This document shows positions 1 to 8,325 of a DNA stretch of 64,000 bases, one piece after another. Position 1 is the first letter of the stretch; every line of letters begins with the position of its first letter. This DNA is from Halopiger djelfimassiliensis (lineage in GTDB: Archaea > Halobacteriota > Halobacteria > Halobacteriales > Natrialbaceae), in NCBI RefSeq assembly GCF_000455365.1, contig NZ_HG315685.1:811600-875599 (forward strand), in the 5' to 3' direction. The notes under the pieces were generated by a model. The model did no database searches. It was given only the letters and a program-made list of their open reading frames with translations, and was not told the DNA's origin. A program made the translations under genes and the position numbers.

Positions 1-1
1 T

Positions 2-277
2 CCCTATGGCCTCGCGGGCGCGGTCATCTCCGAGGATTACCGCCAGATCAACTACTTCCGCGATCACGCCGAAGCCGGACTGGCGTACGGCAACCTGCCG
101 TGTATCGGCGCGGAAGTCCAGCTGCCGTTCGGCGGCGTCGGCAAGTCGGGCAACGGCTACCCCAGCGCGCGTGAGGCTATCGAGGCCGTTACCGAACGCA
201 CCGCCTGGACGATGAACAACTCCAAGGAGATCGAGATGGCACAGGGCCTCTCCGCCGACATCAAAACCGACGAGTAA
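2..277 (+). CDS. Aldehyde dehydrogenase, C-terminal 91 residues (cut by window start)
   Basis: Only the end of the gene is present; the open frame runs in from the left edge and stops at TAA 275-277. The conserved late motif LPFGGVGKSG followed by a Tyr-Pro-Ser segment and REAIEAVTE is typical of NAD(P)-dependent aldehyde dehydrogenases; the catalytic Cys and Glu lie outside the window. An IclR-type regulator follows in the same direction. In haloarchaea a semialdehyde dehydrogenase beside an IclR gene often belongs to sugar-acid breakdown (for example 2-oxoglutarate semialdehyde oxidation in pentose degradation), but that substrate assignment is inference only. Confidence 0.85.
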   Translation, partial: PYGLAGAVISEDYRQINYFRDHAEAGLAYGNLPCIGAEVQLPFGGVGKSGNGYPSAREAIEAVTERTAWTMNNSKEIEMAQGLSADIKTDE

Positions 278-347
278 CCACCCAATCCGCTCTACCCGTT
301 TTCTCCACTCGTTCGACGAAACCGCGTTCGATACCGCCGAACGACAA

Positions 348-371
348 GTTTGATATTTGCAAACATTTAAG
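348..371 (+). promoter_or_regulatory. Promoter of the IclR gene with a possible operator
   Basis: A TATA-like CATTTAAG at 364-371 lies about 25-30 nt before the ATG at 396, the spacing expected for a leaderless haloarchaeal transcript. An inverted repeat GTTTG/CAAAC (348-352 and 360-364) sits on the expected BRE just upstream, where a repressor could block transcription. The repeat is short and the operator role is inferred. Confidence 0.4.
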
Positions 372-395
372 AGACGAGATGGCGAACGGTGGGAT

Positions 396-1196
396 ATGCC
401 CGGCGGTTCAAACGAAACGAGCGGTCCGCGCCAGATCAAATCGGTTCACCGAGCCGCCGAAATACTCGAGACGATCAAGCAACTCAACGGGGGGACGCTG
501 ACCGAAATCACGGACGCCGTCGATCTGACGAAGGGGACGGTACACACGTATCTCCGGACCCTCTACGAGTGTGGCTATCTCATGGAGGAAGACGGTGTCT
601 ACCGGCTCAGCTTGCGGCTCATCACGATCGGCGAACACGTACGCAACGAAACCAACCTGTACATGGCCGGCCACGGCGAGGTCGACGAACTCGCCGAGCG
701 CACGGGTGAGTACGCACACCTCGTCGCCGAGGAACGCGGTCGGGAGGTCACCTTATACGAGAGCCGCGGCGAGTACGCGATCGCGACCGACTATCACCTT
801 CGGATGCGGGAGACACCACAGTACTTACACGACAGCGCCGCGGGCAAAGCGATTCTCGCCAACTTCGATGCGGACCAGCGGGACGCGATCATCGCGGATC
901 AGGACCTGCAGCCGCAGACGGAGAAGACCATCACGGACGAAGCCGAACTTCGAGAGGCGCTCGCGGAGATCCGGGAGAACGGCTACGCGCTCAACGACGA
1001 GGAGGAGATCCGCGGTATGCGTGCGGTTGGGGCTCCGATCCGAGCACCCGACGGGACCGTTCTCGGTGCAGTGAGCGTGACCGCTCCGACCAGCCGGTTG
1101 AAAGGCGATCGGTTCCGGTCGGAAGTCCCCGAAATCGTCATGGAGACGGCGAATCTCATCGAAGTGAACCTCGAGACGGCGCAGTTCGACGGCTAG
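396..1196 (+). CDS. IclR family transcriptional regulator
   Basis: A 266-residue protein with an N-terminal winged helix-turn-helix (about residues 12-75; LTEITDAVDLTKGTVHTYL is the HTH core) and a C-terminal IclR effector domain (about 80-255; DSAAGKAILA and the later GMRAVGAPI segment are typical). IclR proteins bind a small metabolite and switch nearby catabolic genes. A TTG at 357 would extend the frame by 13 codons, but the ATG at 396 is preferred because the TATA-like box at 364-371 would put the transcript start almost on it. The upstream neighbour is an aldehyde dehydrogenase, so control of that pathway is plausible. The effector is unknown. Confidence 0.88.
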   Translation: MPGGSNETSGPRQIKSVHRAAEILETIKQLNGGTLTEITDAVDLTKGTVHTYLRTLYECGYLMEEDGVYRLSLRLITIGEHVRNETNLYMAGHGEVDELAERTGEYAHLVAEERGREVTLYESRGEYAIATDYHLRMRETPQYLHDSAAGKAILANFDADQRDAIIADQDLQPQTEKTITDEAELREALAEIRENGYALNDEEEIRGMRAVGAPIRAPDGTVLGAVSVTAPTSRLKGDRFRSEVPEIVMETANLIEVNLETAQFDG

Positions 1197-1268
1197 CTGT
1201 CTCGGCCCGAGTCGGGGCACGAAGATATATATGGGAGGGTTGTCCAACCCTTGGGATACGCAGCGCCA

Positions 1269-1391
1269 ATGACCGACGATCCTCAGCAACGGCAGTGTCC
1301 GGTATGTTATGTCACGATCGATTCGTATGGTTCGGAGCCGCGATGTGGGAACTGCTACTGGAGCAGCAACACGAAACAGCCGAGTGATTGA
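1269..1391 (+). CDS. 40-residue zinc-ribbon microprotein upstream of gdhB
   Basis: This small open frame has two knuckles, CPVC (about residues 10-13) and CGNC (about 26-29), spaced as in a four-cysteine zinc ribbon; the rest is short and polar. Haloarchaea encode many such CPxC/CxxC microproteins, mostly uncharacterised. It ends 3 nt before the ATG of glutamate dehydrogenase, and a TATA-like GATATATATGG near 1221 precedes it, so the two genes probably form one transcript in which this one is read first. Function is unknown; regulation of, or binding to, the dehydrogenase is a guess from position. A chance ORF with two perfect CxxC pairs this placed is unlikely. Confidence 0.65.
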   Translation: MTDDPQQRQCPVCYVTIDSYGSEPRCGNCYWSSNTKQPSD

Positions 1392-1394
1392 CCA

Positions 1395-2696
1395 ATGACG
1401 ACACCAGCAGCACCTCGCGGTACTGACGAACAGCCATCGGAGTCCGAATCGGAATCGGAGTCACCGATCGCAACGGCTCTCGCCCAACTCGAGACTGCGG
1501 CCGCGGAACTCGATGTCGACGACGGGCAACTCGAGCAGCTCCGGCACCCGACCAAAACGCTCGAGGTATCGATCCCGGTCCGCCGGGATTCGGGCGAGGT
1601 CGAGGTATTCACCGGCTATCGCGTCCAGCACTTCGACGTTCGCGGGCCGTACAAAGGCGGACTTCGATATCACCCCGACGTCTCCGCCTCGGAGTGTACC
1701 GCACTCGCGATGTGGATGACCTGGAAGTGTGCCGTGATGGACCTTCCTTTCGGCGGCGCGAAGGGTGGGGTCGTCGTCGATCCCAACACCCTGAGCCGGG
1801 ACGAAACGGAACGGCTGACCCGTCGCTTCGCCGAAGAACTGCGCGAGTTCATCGGTCCCGAACGCGACATTCCCGCGCCGGACATGGGGACCGACGCACA
1901 GACGATGGCCTGGTTTATGGACGCCTACTCGATGCAGGAGGGCGAGACGGTGCCCGGCGTCGTCACCGGCAAACCGACGGTGGTCGGCGGGAGTCGGGGC
2001 CGAGACGAAGCGCCCGGCCGAAGCGTCGCCATCGTCACCCGGGAAACGCTTACCCACTACGGCTACGATCTCGAGGACGCGACCGTCGCGGTGCAGGGAT
2101 ACGGCGCGGTGGGAGCACACGCAGCCCGACTCCTCGACGACTGGGGTGCACGCGTCGTGGCCGTAAGCGACGTCGACGGCGGCGTATACGACCCCGACGG
2201 GCTCGATACCCGGCGCGTTCCGACGGCCGACGAGTCCGACGAGTCGGTTATCGAAGCGACCGACCACCAGCGGCTCTCGAACGACGAACTGCTGGAACTG
2301 GACGTGGACGTGCTCATACCGGCGGCGGTCGGCAACGTCCTCACCGAGGATAACGCCGACGACGTTCGGGCCGATCTGATCGTCGAAGGGGCAAACGGGC
2401 CGACGACGACCGAGGCCGACGCCATCTTCGCGGAGCGGGACATCCCCGTCGTTCCCGATATCCTCGCGAACGCCGGCGGCGTCACGGTGAGCTACTTCGA
2501 GTGGCTCCAGCACATCAACCGTCGGAGCTGGTCGCTCGAGCGGGTCCGCGAGGAACTCGAGTCGGAGATGATCGACGCCTGGGAGACGGTCCGGACGGCG
2601 GCCGACGAGCGCGACATCTCGTGGCGAACCGCCGCGTACGTCGTCGCGCTCTCGCGGGTCAACGAGGCACAGGACGCCCGCGGACTGTGGCCCTGA
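1395..2696 (+). CDS. gdhB: Glutamate dehydrogenase (Glu/Leu/Phe/Val dehydrogenase family)
   Basis: A 433-residue enzyme of the family that interconverts glutamate and 2-oxoglutarate plus ammonia with NAD(P). The substrate-binding segment [11 protein letters not shown] (about 84-94), [18 protein letters not shown] with the catalytic Lys about 123, and the Rossmann motif VQGYGAVG are intact, as is the [12 protein letters not shown] block near the C-terminus. The first 24 residues are a Ser/Glu repeat (SESESESES) not needed for catalysis. It follows the zinc-ribbon gene by 3 nt and precedes the arginase pseudogene by 4 nt, a layout suggesting an amino-acid catabolic operon. Coenzyme preference cannot be read with confidence. 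Confidence 0.93.
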   Translation: MTTPAAPRGTDEQPSESESESESPIATALAQLETAAAELDVDDGQLEQLRHPTKTLEVSIPVRRDSGEVEVFTGYRVQHFDVRGPYKGGLRYHPDVSASECTALAMWMTWKCAVMDLPFGGAKGGVVVDPNTLSRDETERLTRRFAEELREFIGPERDIPAPDMGTDAQTMAWFMDAYSMQEGETVPGVVTGKPTVVGGSRGRDEAPGRSVAIVTRETLTHYGYDLEDATVAVQGYGAVGAHAARLLDDWGARVVAVSDVDGGVYDPDGLDTRRVPTADESDESVIEATDHQRLSNDELLELDVDVLIPAAVGNVLTEDNADDVRADLIVEGANGPTTTEADAIFAERDIPVVPDILANAGGVTVSYFEWLQHINRRSWSLERVREELESEMIDAWETVRTAADERDISWRTAAYVVALSRVNEAQDARGLWP

Positions 2697-2700
2697 AGCG

Positions 2701-3405
2701 ATGACGCGAGATACCACGACGCTCGACGATACTGGTTCCGATCGCCCGGCACGAACAGCCCGCTTGCTCGGCGTTCCGGTGGTCCTCGGCGCGGATCGGC
2801 GCGGGGTCGGTATAGGCCAACGAGCCATCCGCTAAGCGGATATCGTTGCGGAACTCGAGACGGCTGACATCACCGCCACCGACGCGGGAGACCTGCGTGT
2901 CCCTCGTCCCGGAACGATCGACCCGGCCGACGCGAAGTACGTGGCCGAGATCGCACGCGTCACCGACACACTCGCCGACGACATCGCCGAGGCGATCGAT
3001 GACGACGAACTGCCGCTCGCTTTCGGCGGCGATCACGCGCTTGCGATGGGACGATTCGTGGGACGGTGCGGACTGCCGATGTCAGCGTCGTCTGGTTCGA
3101 TGTTCACGGCGACTACAACACGCCCTCGAGATCGCGACCGACGGGACGACGGCATCCACGTCAGCCTCGATCCCGACTGGCTCGATCCGGTCGTGGCTCC
3201 GGGCGTTGGAACGCCCGTTCGCGGCGGCGTCGAGTACCGGGCGGCGCGGGTTGCGCTCTCGAAAGTCGCCGAACGCGATCGCAACGGGGACATCCTTCGC
3301 CCGATGGAGGTCGTCGAAGTGAATCCGCGTCTCGATCGGGACAACCGAACCGCGGAGGTCGCCGCCGAACTCGCAGCTACTGCGCTCGGCAAACGGCGAA
3401 CGTAA
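2701..3405 (+). pseudogene. rocF: Arginase (ureohydrolase family), inactivated
   Basis: From ATG 2701 the translation starts like arginase (LLGVPVVLGADRRGVGIG...AIR) but reaches an in-frame TAA at residue 45, where the family usually has Tyr. The same frame continues through DAGDLRVPRP and the first metal motif GGDH (near 3033). The second metal motif (WFDVHGD, near 3100) is in another frame, and the third (SLDPDWLDP, near 3170) is back in the first frame. Total length is 705 nt against about 900 for an intact gene, so roughly 65 codons after DVHGDYNTP are also missing. A nonsense codon, two frame changes and a deletion make it non-functional. Intact arginase would give urea and ornithine, the likely substrate of the next gene. 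Confidence 0.85.
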
Positions 3406-3542
3406 CCGACCGGCGACTCGCCGCTCGAACGGCAGTCACGGGGACAACACGTCGGGAACGCGACCACGACGTGTCGATGAGCGCAACCGTTCGGCATCGA
3501 AGAACCCTGTGATTTATGCTGGTGGTTTCCTTCCATTAGAGC

Positions 3543-4850
3543 ATGCAGCGCGAAACAGCAGAGCCAACCGTACAGCAATTGCCGGGTCCAACTGCCGAGA
3601 AATGGGTCGATCTGCACCACCAGGCTGCAGCGACGAGTACCTACGTCTACGATTTCGTCTGGGACATCACCGAAGATGCCGAAGGACCGTTCTGTACGGA
3701 CGCTGATGGAAACGTCCTCCTCGACTTTACCAGCCACGTCGCCGCTGCCCCGCTGGGATACAACAACCCGAAGATCATGGATGACCTCCGCGAGTTCGAC
3801 CTCGTGGATCCGATGAAGATCGCCGGACAGGACTTCTACGTCAGCACCGGTGGGACGCCCGACGAAGCCGAACTCCCCGGGCCGACACACCTGATGAACA
3901 AGCTGACCGAGATCACCGCCAAGTACGACATGGACACGGTCTTCCTGTCGAACTCCGGCGCGGAGGCGGTCGAGAACGCGATGAAGATCTGTTACGATCA
4001 CTGCGAGCAACCCAAGTACGGCCTGACGTTCGAGGGTGCCTTCCACGGTCGGACGCTCGGTGCGCTTTCGCTGAACCGGTCGAAGTCCGTCTACCGCCGC
4101 GATTTCCCCGAACTCAGCGGCATCCACGACGTCCCACACAGTATGGAGGGCGTCGAACGCCTTCGGGAGAAACTCGACCCCGACAACGGACACATTCCCC
4201 CGGAACAGGTCGCGTTCATGATCCTCGAGCCGGTCCAGGGTGAGGGCGGGTACCGGGTCCCCGACGCCGAGTTCATGCGTGCCGTCAACGACCTCTGTTC
4301 GGAACACGACATTCCGATCATCGCCGACGAGATCCAGTCCGGTGTCGGCCGTACCGGTGAGATGTGGGCGTCGGATCACTTCGACTTCGAACCGGACGTC
4401 ATCACGAGCGCGAAAGCACTCCGAGTCGGTGCGACGATCTCGCGCTCGGACATATTCCCCGACGAGCGGGCGCGTATCTCCTCGACGTGGGGTGCCGGCG
4501 ACATCCTGGCATCCATTCAGGGATCGCTCACGCTCGCCGCGATCGAGGAACACGACTTGCTCTCCCACGCCGAGAAACAGGGCACCGCCTTCCTCGACCG
4601 TCTCGCGTCCCTTCAGGAGGACCACGAGGAAGTCATCGAGGACGTCCGCGGTCTCGGGCTCATGACCGCCGTCGAGTTCGACACCAAGGATCGCCGGGAA
4701 GCGGTCATGGAAGCCGCCCTCGAGCGGGGACTGTTGACCCTCGGCTGTGGCAAGAAGGCCCTTCGGCTGCTGCCGCCGCTTGACGTCCGCGACCGCGAAC
4801 TCGACATCGCCGTCGACCTCCTCGACGAGGCAGTCGAGGACGCCAGCTAA
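3543..4850 (+). CDS. Class III PLP-dependent aminotransferase (ornithine/4-aminobutyrate type)
   Basis: A 435-residue fold-type I aminotransferase. It shows the phosphate/ring motifs SNSGAEAVENAMK, FEGAFHGRT, LEPVQGEGGY, the PLP-anchoring DEIQSGVGRTG (Asp about 262) and the Schiff-base Lys about 290 in TSAKALRVGAT. Family members move the terminal amino group of ornithine, 4-aminobutyrate or acetylornithine to 2-oxoglutarate. Position after an arginase remnant and near glutamate dehydrogenase favours ornithine-oxoacid transamination, but sequence alone does not settle the substrate. A TATA-like GATTTATG at 3511-3518 lies 25-32 nt before the ATG, so it has its own, probably leaderless, promoter and is not lost with the arginase. 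Confidence 0.85.
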   Translation: MQRETAEPTVQQLPGPTAEKWVDLHHQAAATSTYVYDFVWDITEDAEGPFCTDADGNVLLDFTSHVAAAPLGYNNPKIMDDLREFDLVDPMKIAGQDFYVSTGGTPDEAELPGPTHLMNKLTEITAKYDMDTVFLSNSGAEAVENAMKICYDHCEQPKYGLTFEGAFHGRTLGALSLNRSKSVYRRDFPELSGIHDVPHSMEGVERLREKLDPDNGHIPPEQVAFMILEPVQGEGGYRVPDAEFMRAVNDLCSEHDIPIIADEIQSGVGRTGEMWASDHFDFEPDVITSAKALRVGATISRSDIFPDERARISSTWGAGDILASIQGSLTLAAIEEHDLLSHAEKQGTAFLDRLASLQEDHEEVIEDVRGLGLMTAVEFDTKDRREAVMEAALERGLLTLGCGKKALRLLPPLDVRDRELDIAVDLLDEAVEDAS

Positions 4851-5475
4851 CCGAACTGCTCGACGTTCCCAGTCCCGTCGGCAGGTTGACTCGAGACGGG
4901 GCGAGCGCGGGAAACCGCTTTCCCGCTGGACGGGTATCACGGACGGATGCGACGAGTCCGTGTCTCAACACGCATGTCACGATAGACCCGACCATAAAAT
5001 AGTATGGCGGGTGTGACATCACCTATCTTCACAGCTACCATATAATTCGTTTTCCAGTATACGATCGAATCCGATCCACGCAGCGAAGTCGTAGTGGTTG
5101 TCCGTCGGTTTTCTCCCTGAGACGGCCGTTCTCCGAAGCAGCCACATCGGAGACCGTCGGTCACCGGAACGGCTATCGTTGCCAATGTGACCCCGGGTCA
5201 CGAGATTCTGAAACGGCGCTTAGACCGCCCTCAGTTCGAACACACACCGGAACCGACACGGAGTACGATCGACGCCCGTTCGATCAAACATATCTGATAC
5301 TCTATCTGCATTCGTATCTGGTAGATATGCATTACTGCGGCGCAAACGGTCGCACGAGAATCCGTACGAATCGTTCGCCCAACCCCGATCGAGCACGAGC
5401 GGAGACTCACCGACGTGTGGCGGCCACGTAATCCGGTTCACCAATTCTTATATCCTGTAACGGGCATTTCCCTCT
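4851..5475. other. Intergenic region, 625 bp, no gene recognised
   Basis: Short frames on both strands here show no recognisable family and no haloarchaeal codon pattern. A local AT-rich patch (about 4990-5065) contains a TATA-like CCATATAATTCG but no convincing reading frame follows. The right end carries the promoter of the CBS gene: CTTATATC at 5447-5454, 22-29 nt before its ATG. The region may hold a small RNA or the remnant of a lost gene; nothing in it supports either firmly. Confidence 0.5.
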
Positions 5476-5883
5476 ATGGAAGACATTTTCGTCGCTCGTG
5501 TCATGTCCTCGTCGCTGCATACGGTCCGACCGGACACGCTCGTCGAGGAGGCTGGGCAGGTGATGCTCGAGAACGACATCGGTTCGGTGATCGTCATCGA
5601 CGAAGCAGGCGAACTCGAGGGGATCCTCACGTCCACGGACTTCGTCGATATCGTCGCACAGAGCCGGCCGAAAGCCGAGACGACGGTTTCGCGGTACATG
5701 AGTACGGACGTCGTCACCGCATGTGCGCAGGATAGCATCCGCGACGTCGCGGACCTGATGATCGAACACGGGTTCAAACACGTCCCGGTCGTCGACGAGA
5801 CGGAAGGGGTAATCGGGATGGTGACGACGACCGATCTGGCCTCCTACCTCTCCCGTATCCAGCACCCGAGTCCGGACGACTAA
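5476..5883 (+). CDS. CBS-pair domain protein
   Basis: A 135-residue cytoplasmic protein made only of two CBS motifs (about residues 8-60 and 70-125), recognised by VMSSSLHTVRPDTLVEEA, GILTSTDFVDIV, YMSTDVVTACAQDSIRDV and GMVTTTDLASYL. CBS pairs bind adenine nucleotides (AMP, ATP, SAM) and act as energy or redox sensors for partner proteins. There is no fused catalytic or DNA-binding domain, and no obvious partner beside it. The TATA box at 5447-5454 predicts a leaderless message from the ATG at 5476. Haloarchaea have many such stand-alone CBS proteins, so no specific role can be assigned. Confidence 0.88.
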   Translation: MEDIFVARVMSSSLHTVRPDTLVEEAGQVMLENDIGSVIVIDEAGELEGILTSTDFVDIVAQSRPKAETTVSRYMSTDVVTACAQDSIRDVADLMIEHGFKHVPVVDETEGVIGMVTTTDLASYLSRIQHPSPDD

Positions 5884-5915
5884 CTCGAGAGCCGACCGCC
5901 ACGGGCATCGAGAAC

Positions 5916-6239
5916 TCAATCGGCAGTCAACGCACGAACCGACTCGTTGATCTCCTCGGTCCTCGAGACCTGTTTCCCGTTGGCGGTCGCGACCGTCCCG
6001 GCTTCCGCGACGAGTTCGTCCACGTCGGTCGCGACGCTCCGGGCGGAGTCGTCAACCTGTTCCATGACCTCGGTCGCCTCGACCGCCGTATGCTGTCCTT
6101 CCTCCGAGAGTCGCTGAGCACGCTCGCTGGTCGCGGCGACCGCTTCGGCCGTCGAGGCGATTTCCTCGACCGACGCCGACGTGTCCGCGACCTCGCTGGC
6201 GATATCATCCTGAGGGCAAGTGCCGGTATCCGAGCTCAC
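5916..6239 (-). CDS. Chemoreceptor-like helical fragment (partial MCP signalling domain)
   Basis: A 107-residue frame resembling the methylation-helix part of haloarchaeal transducers: EVADTSASVEEIASTAE, AATSERAQRLSEEG and then a Glu/Ala/Val-rich heptad stretch to the stop. The highly conserved hairpin tip that contacts CheA/CheW is missing, as are sensor, HAMP and membrane parts, so it cannot be a normal receptor. It begins with GTG at 6239, overlapping the stop of the upstream gene as GTGA, which would suit translational coupling. It may be the decayed end of a transducer gene or a small coiled-coil protein in use; the sequence does not decide. Confidence 0.5.
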   Translation of the reverse strand: MSSDTGTCPQDDIASEVADTSASVEEIASTAEAVAATSERAQRLSEEGQHTAVEATEVMEQVDDSARSVATDVDELVAEAGTVATANGKQVSRTEEINESVRALTAD

Positions 6240-6583
6240 TCCCGGTGCTGTTCGTCCCCGTTCGCCAGTACCTGGCCCACCCGCTCGAGTCGATCCTGAA
6301 GGGCCTGTACTTCCGTTGGCGTCAGCTCCACGTCGGCGTGGCCGGTTCCGTGATCGCCGGCCGTGGCGTCGATGCTCACGACGAGTCGCCGGCCGCCGTC
6401 GTCCGGCCGGACCGACAGGTCCGCCCGATCGGGGTAATCACGCGGCGGCCCAATCTCGAGCGTGGCCTCGCCGCGGCTGACGCCGATCCGAACGCGATTC
6501 GCCTGCTCGAGGTCAAGCGACGCATCGAGCGGTTCCTCGACGGACTCCCGAGGGCGTTTAGATTGGTCTTCGGTATCATCCAT
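6236..6583 (-). CDS. Hypothetical acidic protein
   Basis: A 115-residue soluble protein, start chosen at ATG 6583 (MDDTEDQSK); the longer frame upstream is less acidic and probably not translated. After a charged N-terminus it alternates beta-like segments (ATLEIGPP, RRLVVSID, HADVELTPTEV) and ends in a helix (ALQDRLERVGQVLANG). I do not recognise a named family. Its TGA overlaps the GTG of the chemoreceptor-like fragment, so the two are probably cotranscribed. No membrane segment, signal peptide or metal motif is visible. Confidence 0.6.
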   Translation of the reverse strand: MDDTEDQSKRPRESVEEPLDASLDLEQANRVRIGVSRGEATLEIGPPRDYPDRADLSVRPDDGGRRLVVSIDATAGDHGTGHADVELTPTEVQALQDRLERVGQVLANGDEQHRE

Positions 6584-6782
6584 CACAGCCAATGATAGTG
6601 GTGCGATCCACTTGGGTGTACTCCAGCACTCGGACCGGTCCATCGGCGTTCGACGCGACCGGTTCGGCGAGCGACCGGAGACGGAAGGGTCACGTCCATT
6701 CGCTGAACGCGTCTCGGTGCCGTTCTCGGGCCGCCACGAACGAACAGCTACTATTATTTGTCAGAGCCGGAACAAAGCCGGC

Positions 6783-7877
6783 ATGGACCAACGCATACGG
6801 GACCACGCCGCGGTGCTCGTCGACTGGAGCGCAGGCGTCGAGGACGGCGACGACGTCGTCGTCGCGGTCGGCGAAGGCGCACACGATCTCGGCGTCGCCG
6901 TCCTCGAGAAACTGGGTTCGGTCGGAGCCAACCCCGTCACGACGTACGATTCCGAGGAGATGCGGCGCGCGTTTCTCCGTTCCCACGACGGTGACTTCGA
7001 GGCCACTCCCGCCCACGAACTCGCGTTGTACGAGCGGGCCGACACGATACTCCACCTCGTCGGGTCGCGAAACACGACCGCACTCGCCGACGTTCCACCG
7101 GACGCCCGCCACGCCTGGCCGACCGCGGCGGTTCGCGAGGCCTGGCTGGCGACCGACTGGGTCAAGACGCTCCACCCGACGCGGGCCCGGGCACAGCAGG
7201 CCGGCATGGCCTACCCGGCGTACGAGGAGTTCGTCTACGACGCGATCCTGCGTGACTGGGCGGCACTCGCCGAGGAGATGGCGGCGTTGAAAGACCTCCT
7301 CGACGCCGGCAGTGAGGTTCGACTCGTCACGCCGGACACCCACCTCACGATGTCCATCGAGGATCGCACCGCGGTCACTAGCGCGGCCTCGATCACTGCT
7401 GGCTCCGCCAACCTCCCCGACGGCGAGGTGTTTACCGTGCCGGCCACCGCCGAGGGTGAGATCCAGTTCGACGTGCCGATGACCCACGACGGCGCACCCG
7501 TTCGAGACGTCCGCCTGACCCTCGAGGACGGTGCGGTCGTCGACTGGGCCGCCGAGGTCGGCGAACGTGTGCTCGAGGACGTTCTGACCGTCGACGAAGG
7601 TGCGCGCCGCCTCGGCGAGTTCGGCATCGGGATGAACCGCGGTATCGACCGCTACACGAACACTATCCTCTTCGACGAGAAGATGGGCGGTACCGTCCAC
7701 CTCGCCGTCGGAGACGCCTACAGCGAATGCCTCCCTGAGGACGAACCGGGCAATCAAAGCGCCATCCACGCCGATCTCATCACCGACGTGACGAGGGATG
7801 GCAGTCGGCTGGAAATCGACGGGGAGGTCGTCCAGCGTAACGGCCTGTTCCGGTGGGAAGACGACTTCGAGGGATAG
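6783..7877 (+). CDS. M29 family aminopeptidase
   Basis: A 364-residue metallo-aminopeptidase of the thermophilic aminopeptidase (M29) family, which releases N-terminal residues from peptides in the cytoplasm using two metal ions. The C-terminal metal site is complete: FDEKMGGTVHLAVGDAY and the later SAIHADLITDV supply the usual Glu, His, His and Asp ligands. The N-terminal half (LVDWSAGVEDGDDVVV) is the family's regular domain. ATG 6783 is preferred over an upstream in-frame start because that extension lies in unrelated, low-quality sequence; a TATA-like CTATTATTTG lies about 25-35 nt upstream. It fits with the peptide transporters further along. Confidence 0.9.
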   Translation: MDQRIRDHAAVLVDWSAGVEDGDDVVVAVGEGAHDLGVAVLEKLGSVGANPVTTYDSEEMRRAFLRSHDGDFEATPAHELALYERADTILHLVGSRNTTALADVPPDARHAWPTAAVREAWLATDWVKTLHPTRARAQQAGMAYPAYEEFVYDAILRDWAALAEEMAALKDLLDAGSEVRLVTPDTHLTMSIEDRTAVTSAASITAGSANLPDGEVFTVPATAEGEIQFDVPMTHDGAPVRDVRLTLEDGAVVDWAAEVGERVLEDVLTVDEGARRLGEFGIGMNRGIDRYTNTILFDEKMGGTVHLAVGDAYSECLPEDEPGNQSAIHADLITDVTRDGSRLEIDGEVVQRNGLFRWEDDFEG

Positions 7878-8088
7878 GCCGGAGTCCCGCCTCGCCGACA
7901 CGTCCGGTCAGGAGTCGAGCGGTTCGGGGTCAGTAAATTGTGGGAACGTTCTCACCTAATTACCCTCGATCCCTTCGATCAAATCGCCGGGCGGCGTCGA
8001 CTCGAGTGCTCCGGATGGAAGAACTCTGATTTCTTCCCTCGCTAACGATGCGACTTAGCGCATAGTTCGAAATGTCAAAACAACTGGA

Positions 8089-8160
8089 TGGACTCGCCGG
8101 GATTTGAACCCGGGGCCTCTTCCTTGCGAAGGAAGCGATCTGCCACTGATCTACGAGCCC
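8089..8160 (-). tRNA. tRNA-Ala (anticodon CGC)
   Basis: Read on the minus strand the 72-nt sequence folds as a cloverleaf: acceptor GGGCTCG pairs with CGAGTCC (one G-U), the anticodon stem CTTCC/GGAAG encloses loop TTCGCAA with CGC at 34-36, and the T-arm has GGGTTCAAATCCC. The discriminator is A and the CCA end is not encoded. A TATA-like ACAAATAGATC lies just upstream on the minus strand (about 8184-8194). No intron is seen. Confidence 0.95.
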
Positions 8161-8325
8161 TCGAACGTTCATAACCGCGAGATCTATTTGTAGCTTGTGT
8201 TTCGAAGACGGCGCGTGAGTCACCACCACAGGAAGTTATCGACCCCGTTGATCCTCGATCGCTCGAGCCGTCCGATCCCGGCCACCGTCGGCGTCGCTTC
8301 GGCCGTGGATGTCGGAACCGATCGA

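Noticed and set aside
1395-1465. TCGGAA-like microsatellite at the start of gdhB as a phase-variable switch
   Set aside because: Only a few imperfect hexamer units that keep the frame whatever their number; better explained as an acidic Ser/Glu tail.
3033-4940. 635-codon open frame on the minus strand antisense to the aminotransferase
   Set aside because: High GC and strong third-position bias create long antisense frames in haloarchaea. The translation has no recognisable family and lies opposite a clear enzyme gene.
4937-5444. Short minus-strand frames (82 and 74 codons) in the 625-bp intergenic region
   Set aside because: Biased composition unlike haloarchaeal proteins, no motif, and no promoter spacing that fits.
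6690-7901. 403-codon minus-strand frame over the M29 peptidase
   Set aside because: Antisense shadow; the plus-strand gene has a complete metal site and promoter.
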